64,000 nt of DNA from an uncultured Acetatifactor sp. (GCA_910589035.1 CAJUSI010000026.1:124001-188000); one strand, 5' to 3'; counted from the first letter of the stretch, positions 1 through 9,920 are shown. The notes: a model not told the origin generated them from the sequence alone. Translations and numbers: made by a program.

Positions 1-1670
1 TCCGGCATGGTTCCCGCCCTGGGCAGCGCATTGACGCAGCAGTCTATCAGAGTTTCCGCCCTGGTATCCCAGTAATCCTTTTCTCTCAAGGACCTCAGGA
101 CTTCCAGCTTCCAGCGGTCCGTCCTGCCCGTCTCCCAGCCTTCGGGGATCCAGCCTGCGGCATCCCACTCCAGGAAGCGGACAATCTCGGACATATTGCC
201 GTGGGCCCGGCGCAGAATCTCCTCCGCCTCTTCCCTGTCCTTCCCGTCAAAGCGGTCCAGGACTCTCCCTGCTTCCCTCCGGTCGTAAAAGGCTTCCGCC
301 TTTTTCCGACGGTATTCCGCCGCCTGCGCCAGGCGTTCTCCGCCCAGACGCTGCTGCTCCGCCGTCAGCGCCGTATCATAAAGGTCTCCGGGCTCAGGTG
401 CATGAAAGTCCAGATCCTTCCATCCCTCCGTGCAGTCCGGACCTTCCTTCAGCACCATTTCCCATTCCGCCTTTTCTCCGGCCTTCAGGCCTCCCAGGGA
501 AACCATACTCTCGCCGTAGAGCTTTTTCGTCCCCAGGGCGGCGCTGGCGCTGATGTACAGATCGCCGAAGCCGGTCATAAGCCTTGCTTCCCCGCAGTTT
601 CCCGGTTCCCGGCCTGTATACACTACGGCCACGGAGCCGGGCGCCCCATGGTTGAGCACCTGAAAATCCAGCCTGGCACAGGGCAGGGGCTGTCCCGCCT
701 CATCCTTCACCCTCACGGTAAGCTCCGTGGTTCGCGCATAGCGGTCCAGATGATTCAAAACCTTTGCCATTCCCTTCGGTCCCACCTGGGCCTCCTCCGG
801 TTCATCTTTGCCGAACCACCTGGAATGAAGCAGCACCGCCCGGGAGGCGGGTCCTGTAAACCATCCCCTGTTCATCCGTTCCTCCGGCTCGCAGGCTCCC
901 AGGAAATGCCATTCCCCGTCGCACCATACCTCCACCCAGGCATGGTTGTCGTCGCAGTGGGTCCAGAGGGGCGCATAGATCTGGCGGGCCGGAATACCCA
1001 GGCTGCGCAGGACGGTCACACCAAAGGTGGATTCCTCCCCGCAGCGGCCCATGGTCACACCGTACATGGTACGCGGATTCTGGGTCCTTCCGTCGGAAGC
1101 GCGGTAAGTAGCCTCCCTGGCGCACCAGTAGTTGGCCTCGATGACCGCGTCATACATGGAGCCCGTTCCCACCCGGCTGCCGATGGCATCCATCACTTTA
1201 TCGTAGAAAAATCCTCTTGTCTCCGTAATATCCTCATTGTTCACCCTGTAATGAAGCACATAATTGGCAAAAAGCTTCTCCGGAACCCGGCCCGCGAAGG
1301 GCCCCTGATTCCACAGGAATACGCCGTGCTTCGCGTAGGTGAGGAAAAGGCTTGCCGGATAATCCAGCAGATCGCTCAGGGGCATGGCGCTGTACAGGAA
1401 GGTGAGCGCCTGAGCCTCTTCCTCCGTGCAGCGGGATAAAGCCGCAGCAATCTCCTCCTTTTTCTCCGAAAGAAGCCGGCTGGACAGGGCCTCCGGTCCT
1501 GCCGCCGCCTGCTTTGCCGTCCGCTCCGGCTGCCGTCCGGCCTCCGGCTCGCAGGGAAGCTCCTTCTTCGCTGCCGGATTCTCCTTCAGCTGTCGGATTC
1601 TCTCATCCAGCAGCGCCATCTGTCTGTCAAAGGCAGCTTTTATTTCCGTAAAATATTCTGCAGAAAACAT
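1..1670 (-). CDS. Transglutaminase-like domain protein (3' end outside window)
   Basis: The reading frame starts at the ATG at 1670 and stays open to the left edge, so the C-terminus is missing. The transglutaminase-like (papain-fold) core is visible: GRCGEES with the putative catalytic Cys near residue 210 (about 1041-1043), then DDNHAWVEVW with the putative His near residue 243. The usual third acidic residue is not in a classic VDPT context; the sequence reads FLGACEPEE instead. The first ~90 residues are charged and helical (FTEIKAAFDRQM). No signal peptide is seen, so a cytoplasmic location is inferred. Such proteins may be proteases, amidases or cross-linking enzymes and the substrate cannot be told. 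It lies downstream of GH18 on the same strand, about 300 bp away. The domain call is sure; the function is open. Confidence 0.8.
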   Translation of the reverse strand, partial: MFSAEYFTEIKAAFDRQMALLDERIRQLKENPAAKKELPCEPEAGRQPERTAKQAAAGPEALSSRLLSEKKEEIAAALSRCTEEEAQALTFLYSAMPLSDLLDYPASLFLTYAKHGVFLWNQGPFAGRVPEKLFANYVLHYRVNNEDITETRGFFYDKVMDAIGSRVGTGSMYDAVIEANYWCAREATYRASDGRTQNPRTMYGVTMGRCGEESTFGVTVLRSLGIPARQIYAPLWTHCDDNHAWVEVWCDGEWHFLGACEPEERMNRGWFTGPASRAVLLHSRWFGKDEPEEAQVGPKGMAKVLNHLDRYARTTELTVRVKDEAGQPLPCARLDFQVLNHGAPGSVAVVYTGREPGNCGEARLMTGFGDLYISASAALGTKKLYGESMVSLGGLKAGEKAEWEMVLKEGPDCTEGWKDLDFHAPEPGDLYDTALTAEQQRLGGERLAQAAEYRRKKAEAFYDRREAGRVLDRFDGKDREEAEEILRRAHGNMSEIVRFLEWDAAGWIPEGWETGRTDRWKLEVLRSLREKDYWDTRAETLIDCCVNALPRAGTMP

Positions 1671-1838
1671 TTCTTCCTTTCCCCCGTTTTCCTCTTATAT
1701 ACTCTCGGAATCTCTCTTCCGCTTTCTGTAGAGCTTTTTTGGAACCTTTTTACCGGTTCCCCCTTTTTCCGCTCCCCGTTTAATCAGAACCCTGGTTTTG
1801 CCTGCCTGGATTCCGAGAGGCGATTCTCTATATGCACA

Positions 1839-1876
1839 GGACCGCCGGAATTTTCTAACCTGTTTCAGGCGGTCCC
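1839..1876. repeat. Inverted repeat in the 1671-1972 intergenic gap
   Basis: Perfect 8-bp arms GGACCGCC (1839-1846) and GGCGGTCC (1869-1876) flank a 22-nt loop, downstream of the GH18 stop on the minus strand. There is no T-run after either arm, so it is not a convincing intrinsic terminator. A smaller palindrome (GGAACC...GGTTCC, about 1740-1760) lies nearby. Nothing else is recognisable in this gap. Confidence 0.4.
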
Positions 1877-1972
1877 ATATGGCTGGCGGTCTTTCGCTGC
1901 AGGTTACTGCAAATTTTATCGGCGTGCAGTATCTATTCCAGCCTGTTCCTGATGAATTTTTATTTCAATTCC

Positions 1973-2992
1973 TCATTTCATCTCCTCATAGAGGGTGTCC
2001 AACAGGGTGCGGGTGCTGTCGCATTTATGCTCCCAGTAGAAGATACCGCCGTATCCCTTCTCTTTCACGTAGGCTGCCTTCTCCTTCAGGGACCTGGGGT
2101 CGTCGTAGGAGAGGAAGGTAGAGCCGTTGAAGAGATAGGGCGCCCTGGCCTCGTCGTCCCAATAGCTCTGATAGCCGTTTTTGTCCAGGTAGTCCTTTAC
2201 CAGCACATCGTAATCCGGTCCGTATCCGCCTCCCTTAGGGCAGAGCTCCAGAAGGCCGTGATTCTCGTTATCCTTCAAATCCTCCCATTTCCTGGAGTAG
2301 AAGGCCGCGCCCATGAGAAGGCGATCCGCGCTGACCCCGTACTTTTCAAAGAGCTCCAGCGCCTGGGCACAGCTGTTCATGAACACATCCCCCACATTGG
2401 AGTAAAGGGCGGTATGGTGCCCTGCCAGGGCGTGGAAGCCGCATTTCAGGTCATAGGTCATCACATTGATATAGTCCAGATACTTCATCAGCTCCGGCAG
2501 TTCCACACAGTGCACATAGTACAGATCCCCTCCCGCCGCAATGGTGAGGTAATGCTTTCTGCCTCCCAGGGCGTCCAGCTTCTCCCGGATTTTCGCGCAG
2601 AAAAGCGTGAAATTGTGTTTGTCGTCGCGGGACACCGCGCTGTTGTTGGAGGGCACGCAGGGGTACTCCCAGTCCAGGTCGATGCCGTCCAGATCATATT
2701 TCACGGCAGCCTCCGCCAGGGACGCGGCGGCCTTCTCCCGCATTTCCTCCGTGGCGCAGCAGACCGTAAAAGCATCCCTGTCCGCCTGCACCATGGACAT
2801 CACAATGCGCAGATTGGGATTCCATTTGCGGATCTGCGGAATCATGTCGATCTTTTCCCGGCAGCTGCCGGTGCAGGTGACACTTCCGTCATTATGGAGC
2901 TCTCCGAAGGCAAGATTAATCCCGGTAAGCTTCTTCGCATCCTCCTCCGTAAATTCTCCGCTTCCCACATAACCGATTATTTCATTTTTCAT
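1973..2992 (-). CDS. GH18 glycosidase (chitinase / endo-beta-N-acetylglucosaminidase family)
   Basis: A 339-residue protein with the GH18 signature DGIDLDWEYP: D102, D105, D107 and the proton donor E109 of DxxDxDxE. Upstream, IVMSMVQ forms the usual core beta strand. No signal peptide or membrane segment is present, so it probably acts in the cytoplasm on imported GlcNAc-containing oligosaccharides. The family uses substrate-assisted cleavage of beta-1,4 GlcNAc linkages. The start at 2992 has an excellent AGGAGG site. Its gene follows GH20 on the same strand (95-bp gap with a hairpin), which suggests one operon for GlcNAc glycans. Whether it is a chitinase, an ENGase or a spore-type hydrolase cannot be settled from sequence. 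Confidence 0.88.
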   Translation of the reverse strand: MKNEIIGYVGSGEFTEEDAKKLTGINLAFGELHNDGSVTCTGSCREKIDMIPQIRKWNPNLRIVMSMVQADRDAFTVCCATEEMREKAAASLAEAAVKYDLDGIDLDWEYPCVPSNNSAVSRDDKHNFTLFCAKIREKLDALGGRKHYLTIAAGGDLYYVHCVELPELMKYLDYINVMTYDLKCGFHALAGHHTALYSNVGDVFMNSCAQALELFEKYGVSADRLLMGAAFYSRKWEDLKDNENHGLLELCPKGGGYGPDYDVLVKDYLDKNGYQSYWDDEARAPYLFNGSTFLSYDDPRSLKEKAAYVKEKGYGGIFYWEHKCDSTRTLLDTLYEEMK

Positions 2993-3006
2993 ATTATATA
3001 CCTCCT

Positions 3007-3026
3007 GCCCCGGACTAACCCGGGGC
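3007..3026 (-). promoter_or_regulatory. GC-rich hairpin directly before the GH18 ribosome site
   Basis: Perfect 7-bp arms GCCCCGG/CCGGGGC with a 6-nt loop sit between GH20 and GH18. On the minus strand the hairpin ends immediately before AGGAGG of GH18. There is no T-run. It could stabilise or process the intercistronic RNA, or set GH18 translation relative to GH20. The role is inference. Confidence 0.4.
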
Positions 3027-3087
3027 TATAATTTTGCCATGGCATGCATGGCATGATTTCTTTAGGAACTGTCATGTTACGGGCTTC

Positions 3088-4944
3088 TTACAGGCTTCCC
3101 TTCCTCAGCAGATCCGCATACCAACAGAACACATCCGTGATCTTCATGATATCCCCTTCCTTGCTGTTCTCCCTCCAGAGTTTCTGGTAATAATGCACGC
3201 ATCTCTCCAGAGCTTCCGCGATCTCCTGGCCGTTCTCCGGTTTCTCGCCCTTCTGAAGCTTCTCCAGGAAGTCCCCGGTCTCGTTCCAGGCCCTGGTGGC
3301 CTCCAGAGCCACATGAGCATACTCCACAATTCTGCGGTTTCTGCTGTCCATGGAGCGGCTTATGACACGAATGTCGTTTTCCAGATCCCGGGTCTGAGTC
3401 TTTCTGTCCCTCTTATCGCCTGTATTTTCATAGGCATATTCCTTCTCGGCGCGCTTGAGAATCTCTTCCCGGCTCATTCCCTTTTCCTGCCACTCCTTCA
3501 GGGAGACCGCCTTGTGCCAGCTGAAGACCGCCCTTCCGTTCATCTTATCCAGGCAGGAGAGCAGCTTGCCGGAGGCATCCCCGAATTCCAGAACGGAGAT
3601 CTGGCGGTTCAGCTCCTCATACTCGGGCGCCTTCTCTCCCCAGGAGAATACGGCCCCATAGATAATGCCGGGAACGGAAAATACCGGATGGTTGATATGT
3701 CCGAAATCACCCCAGTCCGTATTCAGGATTCCGATGGCTCCGTGCTTTCTGGCAAAGCCGCACATTCTGGAAATATTCAGATATCCTCCGCGGATCATAT
3801 TGACCCAGGTATTCCAGCCGCGTACGCCGGGGCAGAGATACTGGGTGGCTCCCACGCTGTGGAGAATCTCCGTCTCCCTCTCGGGCTGGGTATCGCTGTA
3901 GCCCCAGTTCAGGCAGATTACCTCCTTCGGAAGCTGGGAGTACAGCTCCGGATGTCCGCAGATAATATCTCCCCAGAACATGGGCGTCTTCCCTTTCTCG
4001 ATCAGGAAATCAAAGAGCTCCTTTATGTATTCCATGTACAGGACTCCCGTCCCCTTCTCTTTCGCCAGCTCCGCGCTCTTTCCCTTGCCCAGGTCGAAGG
4101 TTTCGTCGGCGCAGATATTGAATTTCTCCGTGCGGAAGAGATGCATGTACTCCGTGATCATGCCCTTGATCAGCTCCATGGCGTCTCTGTCGGACACATT
4201 CACCGTGTGATGCTGCATCCGGTCCCTGAAGCCGAACTGCACGCCGAAGCTGTCCGGCAGCTCGCAGAGATGCTCATAGGTCTGGGTCTTCAGCAGCTTG
4301 TACAGATGGCCGAAGGTTGCCAGGGAGGGCACCAGCTCCACGCCCCTCTCATAGCAGTAATCGTCCAGCTCCATCACTTCCTCCGCAGTCATGGGGGTAT
4401 CGTCCCTCCACAGCTCCGTCAGATCCCGGAACAGATAGGTATGCTCCACATAGAGCTGAAGCTGGTTGATCTTATAGAAGCAGAGGGTGTCCACCAGCTT
4501 TTTCATGTTCTCCATGGTCTGGATACGGCCCCTGGTGGCGTCATGGTAGAAGCCCCGGTTCCTGATATCCGGTTCGTCCTCAATCTCCACACAGGGAAGC
4601 AGGCCCGCGCTCTGGCGCACGATCTGGCGCAGGGTCTGTACCGCCCAGCCCAGGGCGTTCAGGCTTCCGCCCTTCAGATACGCGCCGTCCTCCTGAATTC
4701 TCAGGCTGTAATGCTGCTCTCCCAGGGAAGAGTCCACCGCCAGCAGGATATCCCCTTTGCGCAGGGTCCCTCTTCCGATCTCCACGGTCAGCCCGGCCCA
4801 GGTGAGGATCTCCTCCTTCAGCTGTCCGGCATACACAGCCGCCCCCCGGGGGCAGGCCGCATCCATCACAATCATGGTGCTCATCCCCAGCATCAGGCTT
4901 CCTTCTTTTTCCGTCATTTGTTTGGGTAGTGGCAGTAAAATCAT
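3088..4944 (-). CDS. GH20 beta-N-acetylhexosaminidase
   Basis: A 618-residue protein. After an N-terminal GH20b-like domain (about 1-125) the TIM barrel begins at NRGFYHDATRGR. The catalytic Asp-Glu pair of GH20 is in ICADETFDLG (D280, E281). These enzymes remove terminal beta-GlcNAc or GalNAc by substrate-assisted catalysis. No signal peptide is present, so intracellular trimming of imported oligosaccharides is likely. The C-terminal ~150 residues are helical and charged. AGGAGG upstream of the ATG supports the start. It is the first gene of a probable GH20-GH18 operon and has its own leader at 4945-5190. Confidence 0.9.
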   Translation of the reverse strand: MILLPLPKQMTEKEGSLMLGMSTMIVMDAACPRGAAVYAGQLKEEILTWAGLTVEIGRGTLRKGDILLAVDSSLGEQHYSLRIQEDGAYLKGGSLNALGWAVQTLRQIVRQSAGLLPCVEIEDEPDIRNRGFYHDATRGRIQTMENMKKLVDTLCFYKINQLQLYVEHTYLFRDLTELWRDDTPMTAEEVMELDDYCYERGVELVPSLATFGHLYKLLKTQTYEHLCELPDSFGVQFGFRDRMQHHTVNVSDRDAMELIKGMITEYMHLFRTEKFNICADETFDLGKGKSAELAKEKGTGVLYMEYIKELFDFLIEKGKTPMFWGDIICGHPELYSQLPKEVICLNWGYSDTQPERETEILHSVGATQYLCPGVRGWNTWVNMIRGGYLNISRMCGFARKHGAIGILNTDWGDFGHINHPVFSVPGIIYGAVFSWGEKAPEYEELNRQISVLEFGDASGKLLSCLDKMNGRAVFSWHKAVSLKEWQEKGMSREEILKRAEKEYAYENTGDKRDRKTQTRDLENDIRVISRSMDSRNRRIVEYAHVALEATRAWNETGDFLEKLQKGEKPENGQEIAEALERCVHYYQKLWRENSKEGDIMKITDVFCWYADLLRKGSL

Positions 4945-5191
4945 ACTATTCGTCCTCCTGTTTTATGTTTCCGGCCTTTCGGTATCTTCATCCGGCAGAT
5001 TCTCCTGTTTCATGTCCCGCATCTGTATTCCCGGCTCTTCCGTACCTCATCCGGCAGATTCCGTTACTTGTGGTACTGTTTTCACACATTTGATTCTAAT
5101 TTGGAGTATAACAAAGATTTCCAAATGTTACAATCTGTTATTTCAATTTTTACAAAAAAATTTTCATTTTTTATCCATAATCACCAAAGAT

Positions 5192-5222
5192 AAAAAATCC
5201 TGCAGGGTATGCAGGATTTTTT
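5192..5222 (-). terminator. Intrinsic terminator downstream of the M13 peptidase gene
   Basis: A 13-bp inverted repeat AAAAAATCCTGCA / TGCAGGATTTTTT (5192-5204, 5210-5222) with a 5-nt loop. It has A/T runs on both sides, so it can act in either direction. It lies 74 bp after the peptidase stop codon. The rest of the 4945-5295 gap holds the leader of the GH20 gene and a short direct repeat (CATCCGGCAGATTC near 4989 and 5049). Confidence 0.85.
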
Positions 5223-5295
5223 ACTTGGACAATTTTTATAAAAAATTAAATATTTTTCATTATGTGCGGTTACATCCGCACAGGCGGAATAATTT

Positions 5296-7365
5296 CTATT
5301 TCCAGATGCCCACTCTGTCCTCCGGAGCCACATACATGCCGTCCGTCTCCTTGATATCGTAGACCTCATAGAAGGCGTCGCAGGAACTGAGCACCGCATT
5401 CACCCTTATCTTATCCGGTGCATGGGTATCCGTGTTGAGCATATACATCATAAAGCTGGTTGTATCTTCCGCCGCCCAGTTGAAGGTCATCTGGGTAAAG
5501 GCATCGTCCAGCGCATACGGGTCATCCCCGATGATAGAAGTAATACAGGTCATGGCTCCCAGATCCGCAATATTCTCCATAAGCGTCTGCTCGCCGTTGA
5601 CCTTCATGCCCATCATCTCATAATTGCTGTAGTAATCCACGATGGACTGGGACATTCTGTCGTACTCCGCAAGCTCCTCCTCTGTCCACCACACATCGTA
5701 ATTGCCGTTTTCATCGTACAGGGCTCCGCTGGAGTCAAAGGCGTGGCTGATTTCATGGGCTATCACGAAACCGATTCCCCCCAGGTTCGCCCCAACGCTG
5801 TTCTCACTGTCATAAAAGGGCGCCTGCAGGATGGCTGCCGGGAAGATGATCTCATTGTTGGAAGGGGAGTACAGGGCGTTGATGGTCTGGGGCGTCACAT
5901 CCCATTCCGTTTTATCCACCTTGGTTCCCAGCCTGTTCAGGCTGTCCTCCATCATCACCTGCATGCTCACCAGCCAGTTGGACAGAAGGCTTCCTCCCTC
6001 GGAAATGGGCGTCACCTGCATCATATCCAGCGCCGCCGGCCATACGTCCGGATACCCGATCTTGATCTGCATGGTCTCCAGCTTCTTTATGGCCTTTTCC
6101 CTGGTGGCCTCGCTCATCCATTCCTGCTTGCGGATAATCACCTCGTACTCATCCAGAATCTGCTCTATCATCTCCTCCACGGCTTCCTTATCCTCCGCGG
6201 AGAAATGCTCCTTCACATAGATGGTTCCGAAATCCCAGGGAAGCATATCCTGGGTCAGCCTCTTCCAGATCAGCTCGTCTTCCCAGCTCTGCGTAATACC
6301 GTACATGGCATTATCCATATCGTCGATAAGCTTTGCGAAATTGGCGGTGGTGTACTCCGCCGTATCGTTGAGCAGTACAAAGGTGGAATAATCCTTCAGA
6401 GCCTGGAGGTTTTCCTCCACCAGCAGGGAATTGATCTTCTTCGCCTGCTCCACATCCATCACAATATATTTATCCTGTCCCTTTATCCGGAGCGTTTCCA
6501 GCATTGCGGGTATGTCCACATTGGTGTAAAGCTGCTGTAATTCCTCCTCCGTGTATACATTATAGGTAATATTGGGGTCATAGAGCTGTTCCGTTCTCAA
6601 TGTAGACGCACAGATATCCCGCAGGAGCCTTTCTATGGATTCCGTGCTGGCTGCCGCCTCCTCCGCAGTCATACCATACTCCGTCAGCATGTCATTCACA
6701 TACTTAAAATACAGGTCCACATATTCCTTAGAGTCCTCGTTCTCAATGTATTCCTTGCCGATCAGCGTATCCGCATACATCATGTACACCGCGTATTCGC
6801 TGGAATCCGCCCGGTCCTGCCTGATGCCATAGCCTCCCACAATGCTGCTGAAGCCGAATTCCTCGCTGAGCCTTGCCAGGGCGTCCACATACTCCGCGAT
6901 ATCGGCCGCGTTCCGGATGGTATCTATATGGGGCTGCAGCGGTCCCAGACCGGTCTGGTTCCGGTTCTCCATATTGGACACGCATTCATACATATCCTTT
7001 ATCTTCTGCTCGGAACTTCCCTTGGGATAAGTCTGCCCGTCGGCCGCCAGCTCCTCGATGATCTGGTCCATCTCCTCGCTCACAATGGCGTTCAGCTCAC
7101 CGAACCAGTCCCAGTGGGCATCCGTGGCCTGAAGCGTAATCTGGTCCAGCAGATCCTGGTTCACATACTCATAGAAATCATCCTGATACCGGACTTCCGA
7201 AGCCTGACCGTCCTCCCCGCTGCCGCTCTCTCCCTCTTCCGCGCCGCTTTTCTCGCTTCCGGAATCTCTGCCGCCCCTTAATTTCTCCGAATCGGGCATA
7301 CTGCAGCCCGCCAGGGAAAAGACCAGCACAAGCGTCAGCAGCAGCGCCGTAATTCTTCTCCTCAT
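5296..7365 (-). CDS. M13 (neprilysin/PepO-like) metallopeptidase lipoprotein
   Basis: A 689-residue zinc peptidase. The N-terminus is a lipoprotein signal (LVFSLAGC lipobox, Cys about residue 21) followed by a Ser/Gly/Glu-rich linker. Family M13 motifs are complete: HEISH (H537, E538, H541), then ENIAD, where E597 is the third zinc ligand and D601 the supporting Asp. Length fits full-length M13 enzymes. It is expected to be anchored on the outer face of the membrane, cutting short peptides. The C-terminus reads VGIWK rather than the CxxW common in this family. RBS GGGAGG. Monocistronic, with its own terminator. Confidence 0.92.
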   Translation of the reverse strand: MRRRITALLLTLVLVFSLAGCSMPDSEKLRGGRDSGSEKSGAEEGESGSGEDGQASEVRYQDDFYEYVNQDLLDQITLQATDAHWDWFGELNAIVSEEMDQIIEELAADGQTYPKGSSEQKIKDMYECVSNMENRNQTGLGPLQPHIDTIRNAADIAEYVDALARLSEEFGFSSIVGGYGIRQDRADSSEYAVYMMYADTLIGKEYIENEDSKEYVDLYFKYVNDMLTEYGMTAEEAAASTESIERLLRDICASTLRTEQLYDPNITYNVYTEEELQQLYTNVDIPAMLETLRIKGQDKYIVMDVEQAKKINSLLVEENLQALKDYSTFVLLNDTAEYTTANFAKLIDDMDNAMYGITQSWEDELIWKRLTQDMLPWDFGTIYVKEHFSAEDKEAVEEMIEQILDEYEVIIRKQEWMSEATREKAIKKLETMQIKIGYPDVWPAALDMMQVTPISEGGSLLSNWLVSMQVMMEDSLNRLGTKVDKTEWDVTPQTINALYSPSNNEIIFPAAILQAPFYDSENSVGANLGGIGFVIAHEISHAFDSSGALYDENGNYDVWWTEEELAEYDRMSQSIVDYYSNYEMMGMKVNGEQTLMENIADLGAMTCITSIIGDDPYALDDAFTQMTFNWAAEDTTSFMMYMLNTDTHAPDKIRVNAVLSSCDAFYEVYDIKETDGMYVAPEDRVGIWK

Positions 7366-7660
7366 ACTTCCAACCTCCCTGTCATACTTTACTATCCTGT
7401 TTTTCTATGACCAAAATTTATTAAACGACTATATACCAGGCCCGGCTGAATATTCCTGTACTGCGCCGGCAAATATCCCGGCAATATTTTCCGCCATACT
7501 GACACATCAACGTAAAAACAACTGGAAAAAGCCGGCTGAGCATTGTATATAATCATTACCTATTATTAAAATATCATAGGATAATGTTACTGTCAATAAC
7601 AGCCGGCCTGTACACTTTATTTCGTTCTTTCTATCCTGCAGTTCATTCTCTGTAGTTTCT

Positions 7661-9892
7661 CTATAAAACCTCCTGAAGGAGATTCTGCACTCTGTTCTGG
7701 ATATTTCCCGTGACATCCTCCAGCGCCCTCTCTCCGTTCAGATACCCGGCAGCCTCCTCCAGAATAATATCCAGAACCTTGTCCTCCATTCCCCCCTGGG
7801 AGGTGAAATCCAGCAGGCTTACGATCTCCAGCAGCTCGTCGGCCTGCTCCCGGGACATGGAATCATACAGCACATGGCTTTGCCCTGTAACGGGATCCGT
7901 TACGTACGCCCGCGGTCTGATCCGGGGAGAACCGGCAGGGATAATGTTTCCCGTCTCATCTCTGACTCCATCTCCGTATACCATTATCTCCCCATCCTCC
8001 GTTTTCAGGTAATCCGGCGTCATCTCCTTCTCCAGCTTCTGCAGAAAGACATCCTTTCTGCTGGAGAATCCGAGATCCCCCTGCTCCTGGGAAAGGACAT
8101 ATTCTATGAAAGCCCATGCCCCCTCCTTGTGGCGGGAACGGGCTGAAATGCTCAGAGCGTCGTTTACCCCCACCCCAAGGGACGGGCTTCCGTCCGCCGT
8201 TGGCCTGCCTATGGCGGTGATCTTTTCCCCGGCCAGCCATTCACTTCGCGCAAAATCCGATAGAGTATACAGATATTCTATATAAAGAAGACAGTCCTCC
8301 GACCAATCCCCTACCGCGTTCTTTGAGCCGGAGGCATTCTTTTCTTCATAGTATTTGATCCATTCCATGAACTCACGGAACTCCGCACTGTCAAAGCTGC
8401 ACTCCCCCGTCTCCAGGTCGATATACTGGCTGCAGATATATTTTCCGCACAACTGCTTCAGCATAAACTCCGTAAGAATGACATTGTACAGCTTTTTGTC
8501 AGGAAATACCTCCCACAGCTTCATGACCTCCGCCATCGTCCAACCGGCCTCTTCCCCCACCTGGGACGCCCTCCCCAGCACAACGCTTATATAAAAGTTA
8601 GCCGGGATACACACCAGCCGGCCGCCGATGGTGTACGCCTCCAGGATTTCTTCAAAATAGTTCTCCCGGTCCAAAGCGGCGCTGCTCTCCAGATAGGGCG
8701 TCAGATCCTCAAATACCTGCCTGTTTGCATAATTGATCACATCCAGCCTTGCTAAATTCACAATGTCCGGCGGACTGGTAGATACCAGGCGGCTGTTGAG
8801 CCGCATTTCCACATCCTCCAGGCCGTATTGCTCTATGACAACCTGGTATTTTTCGTTCTCCTGATTGAACTTCGTCACCCAGGTCTTGAGTTCCGAGGAA
8901 GGATACACTGCGGCAAGCGTCAGTACCTCCTTCTTCGGCAGTTCCGATACCAGTGTCCTGGTCAGCAGGCTTATCAGCTCTTTGCTTCCGTAATCCATCG
9001 CAGCGGCCTTAAGCTCTGAGCTCGAGACGATAAACTTATCCTCCGATATCTGCGCCACTGCGCTGGGCGTATCGATACCGCTGTCCGTCCACCGCAGGAC
9101 AGGTTCCCACTCGGCGGATTCCGCCAGGTACCGGTACAGGATTCCGTCCTCCCCGGCGCTGATCAGCCCGTACTCCGAACCGTACAGCCGGCCCGGCGCT
9201 CCCGCCGCCTTCTCCAGGCGGGGATTGTCCCCTCCCAGGATCTCGTAGACAGCCTGCTCTTCAAAGCTGAAAGGCAGACGGGAGGCAACATAATAAATCC
9301 TCCCCTCCGGACCGTTTACAAGGTATTCCGTTCCCCCTGAAAAACGATAACCCTCTGTGGACAGACTTCCCAGCTGCCTCCCGTCCCCACCAAACAGCAG
9401 CAGCTCTCCCTCCGACAGCAGAAAAAGCCGCCCGTCCCTGTCCGTGGCCAGACAGCCCTCCAGCATCCCGGATAGTTTCGCTTCCTTAAGAACAAGATTC
9501 CAGCCCTTGCTTCCGGCATCCCCCTGCCGTTTTATTGTACAGCCCGCAGACCTGGTTCCCCAGTCCGCAGCCGTTTGCGTGACATAGTAGATCGCTCCAT
9601 CCGGTCCTATGGCATAGTCTGCCACTGAGGAACCGCCGGTCAGGACCTTCCGATCAGCTGTGTTCATAGTTTCTCCTATGGGCAGACTGCAAAGAGAACC
9701 CGTATCGACAAAATACAGGGTCTCTCCCTGCACCTTCATATTCCGCCACCATATATCTTCCCCCTCCGGGGACAGCTGCTGCGCCGGATAAAGGTATCCC
9801 CCTATCCCCAATTCCGGGTCCCGGCCTGCCCTGCCGCAGGCGGCAAGGCAGAACCAGCAGAGCAAAAGAATTATGATTCCACGGTATTTCAT
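7661..9892 (-). CDS. Large solute-binding-like lipoprotein, cassette A
   Basis: A 743-residue protein. The start at 9892 is chosen because it has AAAGGA upstream and gives a clean lipoprotein signal (LLLCWFCLAACG). The first ~370 residues contain repeated YxxxxDGxIYY-type strands resembling a beta-propeller. The C-terminal ~370 residues resemble family-1 extracellular solute-binding proteins (motifs PPDIVNLA, GRLVCIP, KEGAWAFIEYVLS). It is homologous along its length to the product of 40741-42978 and more distantly to that of 43199-45421. The tails share IQNRVxxLLQE. No ABC permease or ATPase is adjacent, so a sensing or scavenging role is as likely as transport. It is co-oriented with, and 28 bp from, the Cys-rich gene. 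Lipoprotein call sure; function unknown. Confidence 0.85.
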   Translation of the reverse strand: MKYRGIIILLLCWFCLAACGRAGRDPELGIGGYLYPAQQLSPEGEDIWWRNMKVQGETLYFVDTGSLCSLPIGETMNTADRKVLTGGSSVADYAIGPDGAIYYVTQTAADWGTRSAGCTIKRQGDAGSKGWNLVLKEAKLSGMLEGCLATDRDGRLFLLSEGELLLFGGDGRQLGSLSTEGYRFSGGTEYLVNGPEGRIYYVASRLPFSFEEQAVYEILGGDNPRLEKAAGAPGRLYGSEYGLISAGEDGILYRYLAESAEWEPVLRWTDSGIDTPSAVAQISEDKFIVSSSELKAAAMDYGSKELISLLTRTLVSELPKKEVLTLAAVYPSSELKTWVTKFNQENEKYQVVIEQYGLEDVEMRLNSRLVSTSPPDIVNLARLDVINYANRQVFEDLTPYLESSAALDRENYFEEILEAYTIGGRLVCIPANFYISVVLGRASQVGEEAGWTMAEVMKLWEVFPDKKLYNVILTEFMLKQLCGKYICSQYIDLETGECSFDSAEFREFMEWIKYYEEKNASGSKNAVGDWSEDCLLYIEYLYTLSDFARSEWLAGEKITAIGRPTADGSPSLGVGVNDALSISARSRHKEGAWAFIEYVLSQEQGDLGFSSRKDVFLQKLEKEMTPDYLKTEDGEIMVYGDGVRDETGNIIPAGSPRIRPRAYVTDPVTGQSHVLYDSMSREQADELLEIVSLLDFTSQGGMEDKVLDIILEEAAGYLNGERALEDVTGNIQNRVQNLLQEVL

Positions 9893-9920
9893 AGTATGGT
9901 CCTTTCTGGATATTAATTCT

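Noticed and set aside
1739..1760. GGAACC...GGTTCC palindrome as a terminator of the GH18 operon
   Set aside because: The T-run is on the wrong side for minus-strand transcription, and there is no plus-strand gene for it to end.
3034..4929. Long plus-strand open frame (631 codons) opposite the GH20 gene
   Set aside because: It is the antisense shadow of a gene with clear GH20 motifs, and its translation shows no domain and no ribosome site. Similar shadows at 5422-6540, 27891-29663, 29909-32428 and 201-1439 were dropped for the same reason.
7507..7660. Terminator with AGCCGGC arms after the cassette A lipoprotein gene
   Set aside because: The arms are only 7 bp with a ~75-nt loop, and each is itself nearly palindromic. 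The pairing is not convincing.
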